DNA of 64,000 bases from Bugula neritina (lineage: Eukaryota; Bryozoa; Gymnolaemata; Cheilostomatida; Bugulidae): positions 2,345,501 through 2,409,500 of the forward strand of contig OZ037768.1 of the NCBI GenBank assembly GCA_964035545.1. The letters run 5' to 3'. The notes beneath the pieces were generated by a model. It was not told the origin of the DNA and made no database searches. It was given only the letters and a program-made list of their open reading frames with translations. Within the stretch, counting starts at the first letter, position 1, and each line of letters starts with the position of its first letter. A program made the translations under genes and the position numbers. Of this stretch, positions 24,691 to 53,261 are shown piece by piece.

Positions 24691-27600
24691 ATGGGTGTAG
24701 ATATGAAGTTCATGTTGACAGCTCTTGCAGTTATATTCTGTACGTACTTTCGGTTGGCTAATGTAAGTTATTCTTATCTTTAGTTTTTCACAAACTCTAA
24801 GTTTCTTCGATATAGACAGTGTGGTTATATGGTATTATATAGTTAATACCAACTTGCACAAGAATTCTAATTCTTTTTATTGTTAAAATTTTAGCATATT
24901 AATGTCCTAGTATCTTTCTTTCTTATATATAGTAATATTATATTATATTGTATATATTATATCATGTTATATTATGTGTACTATATATTACATTGTATTA
25001 TGTATATCATGTTATACCATTATATGTGTTCTGCTATAATTAGATATGGGCTGCTTTCAAAATATGGTATAATATAATACGTATAATATATTATATTATA
25101 CCATATTTTGAAAGCAACCCACATCTAATTATAGCAGAACACATAGTATGATATATCCGCATTATTCTAGAATCTAGTAGAAAATGATAATAAAGATGTT
25201 ATATAACCAGTATACATGTAGATCTAATTTGCTTTGTTCCGTTATATCAAGTTTACTTCACTACTTTACTTTAAGGTTCTGTTATTTCAGGGACATGGTT
25301 ACATGCTGGATCCACCAGGCAGATCAACTGCATGGAGAAAGAACTTTACCACTCCTGTAAATTATAATGATGATAGTATCCATTGTGAAGAGCATGATGT
25401 AAGTGTATATCTTGATTTTCTTTAATGAGTCTCTTTGTAGAAATTATATATTTAATTAATATTGTATTACAAATATTATAAAATATGTTAAGTTAAATAA
25501 AGTGAAAGTTGGTTTATAAACGAACATGCAATCTTCTTTGAATGCCTGCCTTCTACGTGATTGCTTTATCATTAGAAAGAAAAAGTGAAACCTCAAAATA
25601 TTTGAAATAGTTTAGGAAGATTCCCATGTTATTTCTTAGTACCTCAAAAATTGTTTGAAGCAGATATAAAATCCGAGTGAAGTTACTGAGTCATCTATTG
25701 GATACGTGGACAGTTACCTAGAGAGAGAACATTTTCAGCTATTTATACTACAATTGAAAATAATGTGACCAGATCCATAATTTAAATTTGTATAGTAGTT
25801 ATAGCTGTGTACAATCTCAACTTTAAAGTGTCAACAGAATATTTCAAACGAATCCAGTTTTTGATCGATTGGTGATGCTAGCAGCACACAATGATTGTCT
25901 ATTTGAAGCTGTTAAATGAGTTGGCACATCTGATACTTATCTAAAAACTGTTTTCTAATTACAAATTGACTTTGTAAATAATATAGGAACAGCACAACAC
26001 CAATGGCGAAAAATGTGGTGTATGTGGAGACGACTATTCATCAACCAACAAACAACAAGAACCTGGTCCTGGTAATCGTTATGCTACAGGAACTATTGTT
26101 GCTACTTACAATGCAGGACAATACAGTGAGTACTGGTGGTCTATTTCCTGTTACAGTGTACGCTTGTCATTTTCAGAAATTATCAGCAAAACAGATCTGT
26201 AGAATTCAAAGTCATTCTGCATCAAGTAATATATTTGACTGCAATCTCAAAACAAATCTATTTCTACTAAATTAAACTTCCATAGTTTTTAATTGATTTT
26301 AGTAACCATAAAGAGCATGCTGACAGCCTACCACAAAGGATACTTTGAGATTAAGTTGTGTCAAAATAATATTCCTCAGAGAGGATATGATGCTTCAGTG
26401 GCTGTAACACAGTCTTGCTTTGACCTAAACCTGTTGAAAGCATCAAATGGAGCTACCAGATATTCATATTCACCAATTCTTATCCGAAGCAGCAAGTATA
26501 ATGAACAAAATAAGCCCTTGGGAGATTGCTCTCAAACTATAAAACATTATATATAATTAGATTCTAATTAACAAAAAACTTGTCTGTTATGACAAGTTTA
26601 GATGGGTTTTAGAATTACAGCCAAGCCAGGCACAAACATATTCACTGTGAAGTTACCTGAAGGTATTACATGTGAGGCTTGTGTATTGCAATGGAAATAC
26701 CGTGCAGGTGAGTTTGATAAAATCATTTGTCACATCCCACACCTAAACTCATTAGTTAGTAGTGATTTGTAGTACATAAGAGTAGAAATTTTACAAAATG
26801 GAACATTCTGCTGGGATGAAGGTAAATTTCTGCAGCATTGTCTGAGATACAACTGCTCTTCACATTTATATAAAAAATATATCTTTGAAAAATAATGTAC
26901 CATGTAGGCAGACAGAGTTCACTTTTGAGTTTGGCTTTGTGTTGAATAATTGTATTTTGAGTGCTGGTTAATATGTCATGTGATTAAAGGTAACAGCTGG
27001 GGTCAAGAGTATGTAGATGGTGAACTGGTTAGTGGATTAGGCTATGGATCACAGGAAGAATTTATCAGCTGTGCTGATGTGAAGATAGTCTCTTCTGGTG
27101 AGTTATCCTCTCTTTGAATTTTACTACAAATTCATAGTATTGGATTGTGTTGTATTGTATTGTGTTGTGTTGTGTTGTGCTGTGCTGTGCTGTGTTGTGT
27201 TGTATTGTGTTGTGTTGTGTTGTGTTGTGTTGTGTTGTGTTGTATTGTATTGTATTGTATTGTATTGTATGCCATCAATAGAATGGCTGCTAATGTCTCA
27301 TAGAATTGATCAGTACTTGAGTACAAATCATTCTGAATACAAAGGATATAAGCAATAATATGTTTTATGCAGGTGTTGATGTATCCAACAAATCACAATC
27401 TAATACCGTGGCACTTAAAAAACTTTGGATACCAACTATTAGAAAATCCAAACTTTCTACTATTTTCTCCACCGCTTCAAAGAAAACTCTTTGCTATGGG
27501 AAAAGGTCTGAATTCGATGCGTTGTGTACCGAGATTTGTGCCATGAAAAACTGTGACAATTATAACTGCTGGTGTGATGACAATCCTGTGCTGCCAACCA

Positions 27601-27719
27601 AGAAAGTCTGTGAAGGTGCCTTTAAAGAATGGTGTGAGATTAAGTGCAATCATATTTCTTTTTATTGCCCATTTTCTTATTGCTCTTGTCAACACGTTCA
27701 ATTTGACCCTCGGGTTTAA
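24691..27719 (+). CDS. AA15-type lytic polysaccharide monooxygenase, copy 1, with two Cys modules
   Basis: Exons are 24691-24762, 25291-25398, 25987-26125, 26303-26495, 26613-26707, 26990-27097 and 27373-27719 (1062 nt, 353 aa). A signal peptide ends just before GHGYMLDPPGRSTAWR, so cleavage leaves an N-terminal His (H26), the first ligand of the copper histidine brace. The second is H117 in TAYHKGYFE. Other family marks are CGVCGD, CVLQW, GNSWG and EEFISCADV. AA15 enzymes oxidatively cleave chitin or cellulose. Exon 7 adds a basic linker and two six-Cys modules (about 279-310 and 318-347). Oddities: the usual NCGG after the His motif reads HCEE, and exon 4 runs 36 nt past the donor used by copy 2 because that site reads ATATTC here. 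A TATA promoter lies upstream and AATAAA at 27902-27907. Activity is inferred, not shown. Confidence 0.88.
25023..25144. repeat. Near-perfect inverted repeat (about 55-bp arms, about 10-bp loop)
   Basis: The left arm (from ATGTGTTCTGCTATAATTAG at 25023) is matched by its reverse complement ending at 25144 with about two mismatches. It lies in intron 1 of AA15 copy 1 and the RNA would fold into a long hairpin. It may be a foldback MITE or an inverted duplication. No counterpart is seen in copy 2. Confidence 0.9.
27144..27270. repeat. (TGTGT/TGTAT)n pentanucleotide microsatellite
   Basis: About 25 pentamers in the last intron of AA15 copy 1. The same place in copy 2 (about 29945-29985) has only a few degenerate units. 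The repeat explains most of the intron length difference (275 versus 186 bp). Confidence 0.9.
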
Positions 27720-29513
27720 CAACATTGTATTTCTCTGTGCATACAGTTCACTCAACATATTAATTTAAAACTGTAGACGTTGCTTACTGCCTAACATATT
27801 TTAATTAGTACATAAGTGATTCTTTTCATAAAATTAATGACAACCACTTTGGTTTTAAATTAAAAACTTTGTTTGTAGAATAGAACAAATTTGTTGTTTC
27901 AAATAAATTTTATTGCTTGTGAAAAACACCTGTTCACTTTTTCTCTCAAAATTATAATATTGTAATACATCTGCAATATTACAGCCATACATATTCTCGC
28001 CACCCGCGCAGGACCACGGCAGTGAAAGGTGGCCATTACAGCTGTACATATTGAGATTTGTAACCTCTATGTTTGACTACTGATGAGAGATCCATTGGAA
28101 ATATACTACAAGAGTGATTTTAAAATGAAAGATATAAACATGCTTTAAGCATGCATTTTGAAAATGCTACCAATTTGTGCAAGAGTTGCAATAATGAAGA
28201 TAAACGCTATATTACGTATTATATTATATTTTTAGTTCTGATTTTAAAGTTACAGCATGGAGATCAATCAAACATCGGAGTGGAGTTCAGCTTTGACAGT
28301 TCAACCATATAAATTTTCGCTATGCAGAATTGTTCCAATAAGTTCAAGCAATAAGTTACACTTTGTGTTATAAAACTTTAGGCATCTTGATTCACAAAAG
28401 GAGACAACTCTGAAATTATCACGAAAATCCCAAAAAATTATGGGAGGACAACTCTATATTAAAATTAAGTAATGAAAGCATCAACCACGTATGGCACGGG
28501 TTTACTTTTGAACTACAAAATATTTGACATAAAAATTACATTAAACTAAATGCATGTGTAAAGTGTACTAACTAAACAAGACTGAATTAAAGTGTAAGTG
28601 AAAAGTTTATACAATCTCTTTTTGAGTGAAACATCCTGTATCTAGAAAATGCACACTATGATGGTTGGAGTTGTGCTACACTTATGGGTCTAATTTGTGA
28701 ATTGGGAATTGAAAGAAAATGTTGAAAATGTTGAAAGCTAGTTATTTCAAGGATTGTCTGCATTGTCCTTTTATTTTCAGACTATGATTTGATAATAATA
28801 TCTCTCAATAAGCTATGCACCTACTAGCACTAAAATATTACTACTAAGTTGTCTTTAAAAGTATGGCTAATCATAATAGAAGACTGGGATATGATGTTAT
28901 ATGACTTAGATTTATAAAACAGAAAAGTATAACTTAGGGTCGTGTAATTGAAATATAATTTCTTATAACACATGCATCCTCATTTTACAGGGATATTTCA
29001 TATTTTTAAAATTCTGAGCAGAAGTAAATTAGAGACAATTGCTGAGTTGTAACTTGATATTTTTTTTCAGGTGATGGTTTGTGCGTTCTGCAACATTTTT
29101 GAATAGAAAAATAAAGTTTGTTTCTGGGTGTATTCTCAAAGGAATTCAAGCTTCTTATTTTATAGAATAATAATAATAGTCTGCTCGTAATAAGCATACT
29201 ATAAAGTTATAAATTATACGTTCTCAATCATACAATCATAAATTACAGGTGCATGTTATGTAGCTGCATATATTACAGGTCTATTCTATCACAATATTTT
29301 TGAGAAAGTGGAAAAGTGTTTTTCAGAAACAATGAACTTTATTAATTGAAACAAAAACTGTATTCGGTGAATAAATATTAGTTTAATAACTAACAAGTAC
29401 AATATCATAAAATCAAAATGATTGTCTGTAATTTTACATAAAGCAATACTGTGTAGAAATACTTGGTAAAGAAACTAACATCAGCTAAGATTTATAGAGG
29501 AGTACTAAAATTG
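27720..29513. other. Shared 3' intergenic region between convergent AA15 copies
   Basis: Poly(A) signals lie about 180 bp after each stop: + strand AATAAA at 27902-27907 and - strand AATAAA (TTTATT at 29338-29343). No further exon is seen between them. Confidence 0.5.
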
Positions 29514-32500
29514 TCAAACTCGAGGGTCAAACTGAACATCTTGACATGTACAGTGAGAAGCTGGGCAGTATGAAGGAATGTGATTACAGTTGTTTTCACA
29601 CCAGACTTTGTGGACACCTTCACAGACCTTCTTGGTAGGCAGCACAGGATTGTCCTCACACCAACAGTAGTTAGGGTTACAGTTCCCCATGGCACAGTTG
29701 TTGGTACACCAAGCATTGAATTCAGACTTTTTATCATAGCAGCGAGTTTTCTTGGCAGTTGTGGAGAGAATAGCAGAAAGTGTGGATTTCCCAGTAGTTT
29801 GGATCTTATCTGTTGTAGGTTTTAGAGTAGTAGATTGATTCAAGTTGGTTACAGCACCATCTACATTAAACATTACAATTGGTTTACATTCAGAATGATT
29901 TGTGCTCAATTGATGAGTAATTCTATGAAACACAAGCAACCACACTTATAACGACATACAATACAACAACACAACATAATATAAATCAGCAGTACCAGTA
30001 ATTTGTAGTAGAGTTTGTAATAAAATTCAAGGAGAGGATAACTCACCAGAAGAAACTATCTTCACATCAGCACAGTTAATAAATTCTTCCTGTGATCCAT
30101 AGCCTAATCCACTAACCAGTTCACCATCTACATACTCTTGACCCCAGTTGTTACCTTTAATCATATGATGATGATTTGATTATTAGAATACAGTTAAAAA
30201 ACAAACACTTTCTGTTAACATAGTATTTTAAGCTTCATGTATAGAAATTGAATTTATATTCAAAAATGAATTTAGCAAAATAAACTGGTTATTCAAGTTT
30301 TAAGTTCTAGAATCAACTCATCATTGCAGTAAGGGATTATTCCTTCCAAAATGGTAATCAATAAATTGCCATAAAAGTTCTCCCTCCCCAGTCGCTACCA
30401 ACTGATAGTTTTATAGGCAACAAATTTAGAAAGTGAAGCATGGTTATATCCAACTCACCTGCCCGATATCTCCACTGCAATACACAAGCCTCACACGTGA
30501 CTCCTTCAGGTAACTTCACAGTAAATATGTTTGTACCTGACATAGCTGTAATTCTAAAATCCACACTGAATTGTCACAACTCTAGTCAATATATTATGTG
30601 AATGTTGTAATGTTTAGAATCTGATCATGTAAAGTTGTGTAATAAACTATACCATTTCATACAAATTTATATAATACATTTACATATAATATACACAAAT
30701 TTAATGATGTTCATATTTGCTGCTGTAGATAACAGTTGGTGAATTTAATTACCTGGTAGCTCCATTTGATGCTTTCAACAGGTTTACGTCAAAGCAAGAC
30801 TGTGTTACAGCCACTGAAGCATCATACCCTCTCTGAGGAATATTATTCTGACACAACTTAATCTCAAAGTATCCTTTGTGGTAGGCTGTCAGCATGCTCT
30901 TTATGGTTACTAAAGTCAATTAAAAACTATGGAAATTTAATTTAGTAGAAATAGATCTGTATTGAGATTGCAGTCAAATATATATTATACAGTATACTTA
31001 AATTACTTGATGCAGAATGACTTTGAATTCTAATGCAGATCTATTTTGCTGATAATTTCTAAAAATGGCAAGCGTACACTGTAACAGGAAATAGACCACC
31101 AGTACTCACTGTATTGTCCGGCATTGTAAGTAGCAACAATAGTTCCTGTAGCATACCGATTACCAGGGCCAGGTTCTTGTTGTTTGTTGGTTGATGAATA
31201 GTCGTCTCCACATACACCACACTTTCCACCATTCACGTTGTGCTGTTTCTGTAGGACATAAATTTTATAATTGTTTCAACACTTCAGCCTAGCTATCAAT
31301 TGTTAGCTGGTATAATAAACAGAGCATTTCTTTATCAAACAAATGAAATACTACAGCTTCTGCTACAGGGTTTATATATCACAGATCTAGCAATATAATA
31401 TATCAGTTTCACAAAACTGTTAAACTTTAAAGATAGTATTGTAACCACATGCATAGGGGCATCAGGATAACTGCCCTGCCAATGGGCCAATGTACGTGAG
31501 GGTACTAATAAGCAAATACCACAACATATAACTAACCCTTACTTATATATTGTATATATAATATAACTAGAATATCTGAATGCAGTTTGTTGTTAGCTGT
31601 TGACTCATAGAGCAACCAAAAATATATGTGTTAATGATGATCAAATTACATCTGATAAAACTGAGTTATCACTGTTATAAAATAACGCTAATGAAAGGAA
31701 GTGCTAGTTATAAGACCAGTCAAGTGATCCTCTCACCACTGTGTGATATCATATGATAGCGAATTTGGGGGGGGGAAAAAACTTATGAAGTTAACATGAA
31801 AAAGTATCATTTATTTTGTTTATCAAATTATCACAGAACATTGTTATCATTTTTAGATGAAAAGCAAGTCTTAGAAAACAGTTGTCTGACAGGGATAGCT
31901 TTTATAAATAAAGCTAATAAAAATGTATGCATGTTGAAATTTTCTGTAGCTAAATAGGAATATCTATAAATAAGAAGTAATTGTAACAGCATTAGCTACT
32001 TGGCAAATGAATATCTAAAACTCTGAAGCGTTTAAAGTTGCAGAGAATAAATAATGCTTTTCATGTGGTTTACAGTTACTAAATAGAATATACGCCTCTC
32101 TTTACAAGGCAGCAAACTATTTCTTGCCAAGTCATCTGCTAACAGCAACCGAAATACAGAACTTATGCGGCTTTTACCAAAACCTATCAACTTCAAGTTG
32201 CGGTTTTGAATTACTAAACAATTGATGAAGGTCTTAATAAACCTACTCATGTATTTAAATGTTTAACATTGAGAGTTAACAGCTATTCCTAAAAACTGGC
32301 TAGGCTGTTTAGAAACTTCTTATTTACTTTATCAAGGCAGAAAGTAATTTTGTTTAATAATATGCTTACATTATATCCTCCACAGTTGAGACCATTGTCA
32401 TCATAGTTGGCAGGAGTACTGAAGCCTGCTCTCCATGCAGTTGATCTGCCTGGTGGATTCAGTATGTAGCCATGTCCCTGAAACAACAGAACTTTATATT

Positions 32501-32928
32501 GAAACCAAGAACTAAGGCTATTAGATTTTGTTTGAAGTAAAAGTTGCATTTCAACTCTTTGAGTATATTATATATTTTACTTTCGTTTAAAATGAAGTGA
32601 AGAACTATTTTAGTTTAAGAATAAAGCTGATACTTTATCACTGAATCAAAATGAGTATATTGAAATTAGTTTTGTTATAAATACGTGTGCTTTTTCAATA
32701 TATTATAGTCTTAAATCCATCATATCATAAAAAGCAATACAAATACAATGGCAATAGCATGTTAAGTAAGTTTAATAATCCAACAGGATAAAAGTAATTT
32801 GCTATAAAATAGCAATATAATATAATAAATTTTTTTTAGAAAATTGATAAATTACTTACGTTAACCAACTGTGAGAGAGTGCAGCATACTGCAAAAATTG
32901 TCAACAGAAGCTTCATACCGTCACACAT
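29514..32928 (-). CDS. AA15-type lytic polysaccharide monooxygenase, copy 2, with two Cys modules
   Basis: Exons (transcript order) are 32928-32860, 32477-32370, 31248-31110, 30909-30753, 30553-30459, 30154-30047 and 29860-29514 (1023 nt, 340 aa). Sizes and phases equal copy 1 except exons 1 and 4. The start at 32928 parallels copy 1; the next Met (32916) is also possible. After the signal peptide the mature chain begins H25-GYILNPPGRSTAWR. The second brace His is H116. The canonical NCGG motif is present, then CGVCGD, CVLQW and GNSWG. The C-terminus carries two six-Cys modules, the second reading KVWCENNC then YCPASHCTC. Exons 3-6 and intron 3 are nearly identical to copy 1, whereas exons 1, 2 and 7 differ clearly. 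Exon 4 ends at a GTAATT donor absent from copy 1. Confidence 0.88.
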
Positions 32929-33008
32929 TTACTTAGTTAATATGTGTATAACTGTAACTGGTTTGGTTTCCAAGTGAGTGAATGCCATGAAATGTGTGGA
33001 ACTGCTGC

Positions 33009-33106
33009 TTTTATATGCTTATTCTTTTGTAGCCTAGCCACTAGCTGTGTAGTGCAGTTGGGGGTGGGCATGCACCCTCCGTAAACATCTGAAAGATATT
33101 TCTGTC
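33009..33106 (-). promoter_or_regulatory. Core promoter of AA15 copy 2
   Basis: A TATA box (TATAAAA on the - strand, 33015-33009) is followed downstream by the same GCAGCAGTT context as in copy 1. The shared upstream block CTTTCAGATGTTTACGGAGG is at about 33077-33096. Copy 2 has about 15-20 bp more between block and TATA. Confidence 0.7.
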
Positions 33107-35042
33107 TATTACATAAAACTGCTCTATCAGTGATATAACAGATCTGCTCATTGATGTGTAAACATTCTGGGTCACTATTGGTGCTGATAGTGTCAATAAG
33201 CATTCCTTTTGGTGTTTCCTGGTTGGATGATTTCTAACCGCTCATCCAATCATGATGATTATTCTGACATACATCAATGTCTCTCCTTTTTGACTGCATG
33301 ATTTGTTTACTGAGTGCTCAACTTTTGTAAAAAAATTTCAAGTTTTTACTGCTTTTCACTCAAAAGATACCATCAAGCTGCAAATTGTTAGAGAATTTTG
33401 GAAGCAGTAGTTCAGTGCAAGAAAATAGAATAGCATTACAATGCTGAAGACGGTTAAAAAACTTATCTCTGCTTCCTCTCAATAATCCAGATATTATACT
33501 TAATTTATAGAAAAATATAGCTTTTTTGTAAAAATCAACCCTTTCTAATTCATTTGGTCAGATAATTATGTGACACTATAATTTGTTTGACTTCTCTCAG
33601 CTTTGCTGGCTAACTTTGGATATTTTCTCATGCTAATGTTCTCAGAAATAAAACTTTTTCTACTGCTTTGTGAATTTTTACTAATGTTATTTTGGCAACA
33701 CTAAACAGAATGTTGAGGTTGTGAGCTCAAAGTATTACTGATATGATGTTAAATCAATTCAGTGTTCACATTTGTAAAAAATTAGTCAGATTTCCAATTA
33801 TTCTATTATCATGTTATTTTATTATAGCAGATCTACACTTTACAATCCCAGGCTTCATCTAAAGAGCCTAATCATGCTAGTAATCAGTCAAGTGTTCATG
33901 AAAACGCAATAAACTTTAATGAATTGTTAAAATACTAAGAACAATAGTGATTCATCCTGGATCCCAATTACTGGAGGATTCAGGTTGTTACCCAATAAAC
34001 TGCCAGGAAAGTAAACAAAGTGGTCCTTAAATGATCTGATGTCCTCTGACATCATTTCTCTGACATCACATCCTTGTGCGTTATCAAAACATGACTAGGG
34101 TGATTACCCTGTTACACTAATTCTTGTTTTCTGTAGTACACTGTACTATCACTGATGTAGTGCAATGTTATGTACATTATAGTAGTGATTTGATTTGCTA
34201 ACCAACTATATGCACATCTTGATAGGCTGTAGAAAATCACTGTTTCCGCAATAACTATTTTTGGAGAGAGCTATAAGTAGCCTACAGTGACTCAGACACT
34301 TGCTGATTAGAGTTACATTTATTTGCTGAAGACATTTATTGACATTAGAGCTGCATGTTTACATGCAGAGTGTTTGTTTCTGGAATGCTTTAACTTAAGT
34401 GATTATTCATTATGGATTGCAAAATGGGGCTATAAACTCTTTTTATGTTTGCAATGCTGGCTTTGTGTTAGCTTTATGGTAGAGATTTGCTGCTACAAGG
34501 ATATAATTATATAATGATTAATTTAAGCCCCAACTTTTTAGAGAAAAGGTACCAAGAAGGGGGTACACCAAGAGAAGGGAAAGGGCTACAAAGAGAGAGA
34601 TACAAAGAGAGGGGCGCTAAAGCATCAGGTTTGGTAAATTATTCAGCTCGACCAGCCAAGATAATTATGATGATGACAAGCGCTGAGATGGCTTAGAAAG
34701 TCAATTACACTATCACTGCACATGGATAGGCTTTCAATACCAAGTATTAATCACGAGGCTGATTGACGAAATTGTAACTGTGACACTTACAGCTTTAATC
34801 AAAGGCTCAAAGTGCTTTGAAAGGCAAACTGATAGATGAGATTTCCTTAACGTACTAAGACTGTTGGGCATGAAATGAGTCATTAACATGAATAATGTTG
34901 TGTCTAATTATCACAACTGTGAATTAGCACTTTGTGAGTACAAGCATGGAGACTATGAATATCCTACTCTCGATGCCACTCTATAATGACCAGAGATTGT
35001 TGAAGTTGGCTGGTTGGGGTAGAATATTAGTCAAACCAGCCG
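33107..35042. other. Intergenic, no gene seen
   Basis: AT-rich DNA between the AA15 promoter and the 3' flank of the sulfotransferase. Short open frames at 34323-34696 show no domain or splice support. Confidence 0.45.
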
Positions 35043-35520
35043 TGTGTGCAGAAACAATATTATCTCTAACAAAATATAAGTGAAATATATGTAAAGGCTT
35101 TAATCTCGTTTGGAAGACCAAAAGATGACAACATGCAAATGTGTTGTGTACAATACCCTTCTAATAAAAGATAAATGAAGGTTTCAATCCTCTTTGAAAT
35201 ACCAATATAAGACAATATTTATAGTAGTGTGCAGACACAACATTAATTCTAACAAAAGATAAGTGAAATATGGAGGTTTCAATCACTGAGTTAAAACTTA
35301 TATGTCAAAGGCTTCAATCTTATTTGGAAGACCAAATGATGACAACATTTATAGCGGTGTGAAAACACAATACTAATTCTAACAAAGGATAAATGAAATA
35401 TCGTGGTTTTATCTTTTGTGGAGAGCCGAAAGATGACAACATGCATAATCTGCGCACAATATTATTTCTAATAAAAGATAAGTGAAGATTTTAATTCTGC
35501 TTGGAATGTCAATAGAAGCC
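35043..35520. repeat. Diverged tandem repeat, about 5 units of 75-130 bp
   Basis: Units share the order GTGTGCAGAAACAATA, TCTAACAAAAGATAAGTGAA, GGCTTCAATCT, TTTGGAAGACC and AAAGATGACAACATG. Copies have drifted and one is elongated. It lies about 190 bp beyond the sulfotransferase stop, in its 3' flank. Confidence 0.8.
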
Positions 35521-35706
35521 GTAACCATGGTGATATAAAAATAACTCAAATCTCTCCTTCAAAGCCGCATATAATGAGTTCTAAACATCAAAAAGTAAAA
35601 GTCTCAATTTGTGCAAGTTTCTCAATATAAACAAATTTCAATATTCTATGGACAGCATTTATATAGTTTAAAAACATTAGTTTTATTATGCAATAACAGG
35701 TTTAAA

Positions 35707-42386
<6,680 letters not shown>

Positions 42387-43939
42387 GGTATAACTCTAAA
42401 CCTACAAAATAGCAAGTACAAAAAATGATGCATAATCATCAGAAACATTATTGTCCAATTATATGCTTTTTAAAATACCGGTTTTTACTTGACTTATCCA
42501 TACTGTACTCTTTAAAACATTGCGTTTTAGAAAATAAAAAGGGGAGGGCGTAGCATAATATGCTTCATAACAACTTTACTTAACTTGGAACTTAACCTAT
42601 TCAAAATGTTAGTATGTTAGTATCTCCTCATTGTCACAATCACATAAGACTCAATATTTGTGTTAATGCTTTAAATTTCCATTACGTACTTGCGATAGCC
42701 TGATTTTCATACTGTCATAACATAAAGGAGCTATAAAGTTGTGTTATATGTAACTGCCTATAGTACTGCAGCTTGTTTTCTTATATTTAGGCATCTTGGT
42801 TTAAAACTCAAAGAGCAGACTGACTGCAAGCTTTGAAACCCACAAATAAGTAGCTGTTAGCACAATGTGTTCTATGAAACACTAGAATTGCCTATAGCTT
42901 ACATATAGGCTAGTTTCTTTTAGAATTTAACAGCTATTCTCAGTTAATTTCACAACTTGCCTTACCCTAACCAAATGCAGATTTATTAGCATATAGGTTG
43001 GCCCACACTCTTACATGTCTTTGTAATTCTATGCCTGGGTAAATCTTCCTTCACTAGGTATGGGTAAATCTTCCTTCATTCACTAGGTGTAGGTAAATCT
43101 TCTTTCATTCACCAGATGTAGGTAAATCTCATGGATACAAAAGGTCATGAGTTTCACTCCGCTAGTACTACTAGTGAGTGAATACATTACTAGTCTAACA
43201 CTCAACAAATGGCTTTCTATTGTATGAATTCATTTCTTGTTTGCTTTGCTTTGTACTGCTCACAATAGAGCCTGTGGCTATCATTGTATGTATTTGTTAT
43301 CATTCCTCTCATATTACTCTCAACTAGGATAGAATACCTAGAATAATTTTTAAAACTCAAAGAAATGCATTAAAACTGAAGTAAAGATGAAGTTGCAACA
43401 TTTGAGGTCTCAATAGGTTTTTAATTTGCTTAAATTTCATTTACAAGAATGTAAAAGGCTGCCGTACTAATTATTCATTGGTAGGAAACACTGGTTAATA
43501 TAGTTGAAATTATTACCCAGTTTACATTAAAATTATTGAGTAAATTTAAAAAATGATTACTACAAGACCAAATTTGTTACATGAAACCTTTAACGTGTAA
43601 ACAGAGTAAATTCAGATATTGTAACAGTAGAATATTATAATACCTAAATTATTCACTAGCTTATATACAGATGTATATTACATAAGCAAAGATAATTACA
43701 ACAGGAAACTACACTAGTAATATTTTTAGAAAAAAATTCATAAATTAATTTATGATTTTTATACAAAAAATATAATAAAATGTAATTAAAATACTCCATC
43801 AGTTTTAATAGCACTGGCAATTGAAACCTAAGAGATTAGAGTCAAAGTAAAGAATATAGTAAATGTTGTTGCCATCAGTAACAGGCCCTACATAGGTGGT
43901 ATCCATATAGAGGCATACACAGTGTTATAATGCATTGGT
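42387..43939. other. Region between NSUN2 3' end and sulfotransferase 5' end
   Basis: It should hold the sulfotransferase promoter and the NSUN2 3' UTR; both genes are on the - strand. The only clear structure is a roughly 30-bp tandem repeat, four copies, at 43033-43130 (GGTGTAGGTAAATCTTCTTT-like units). Confidence 0.5.
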
Positions 43940-53261
<9,322 letters not shown>

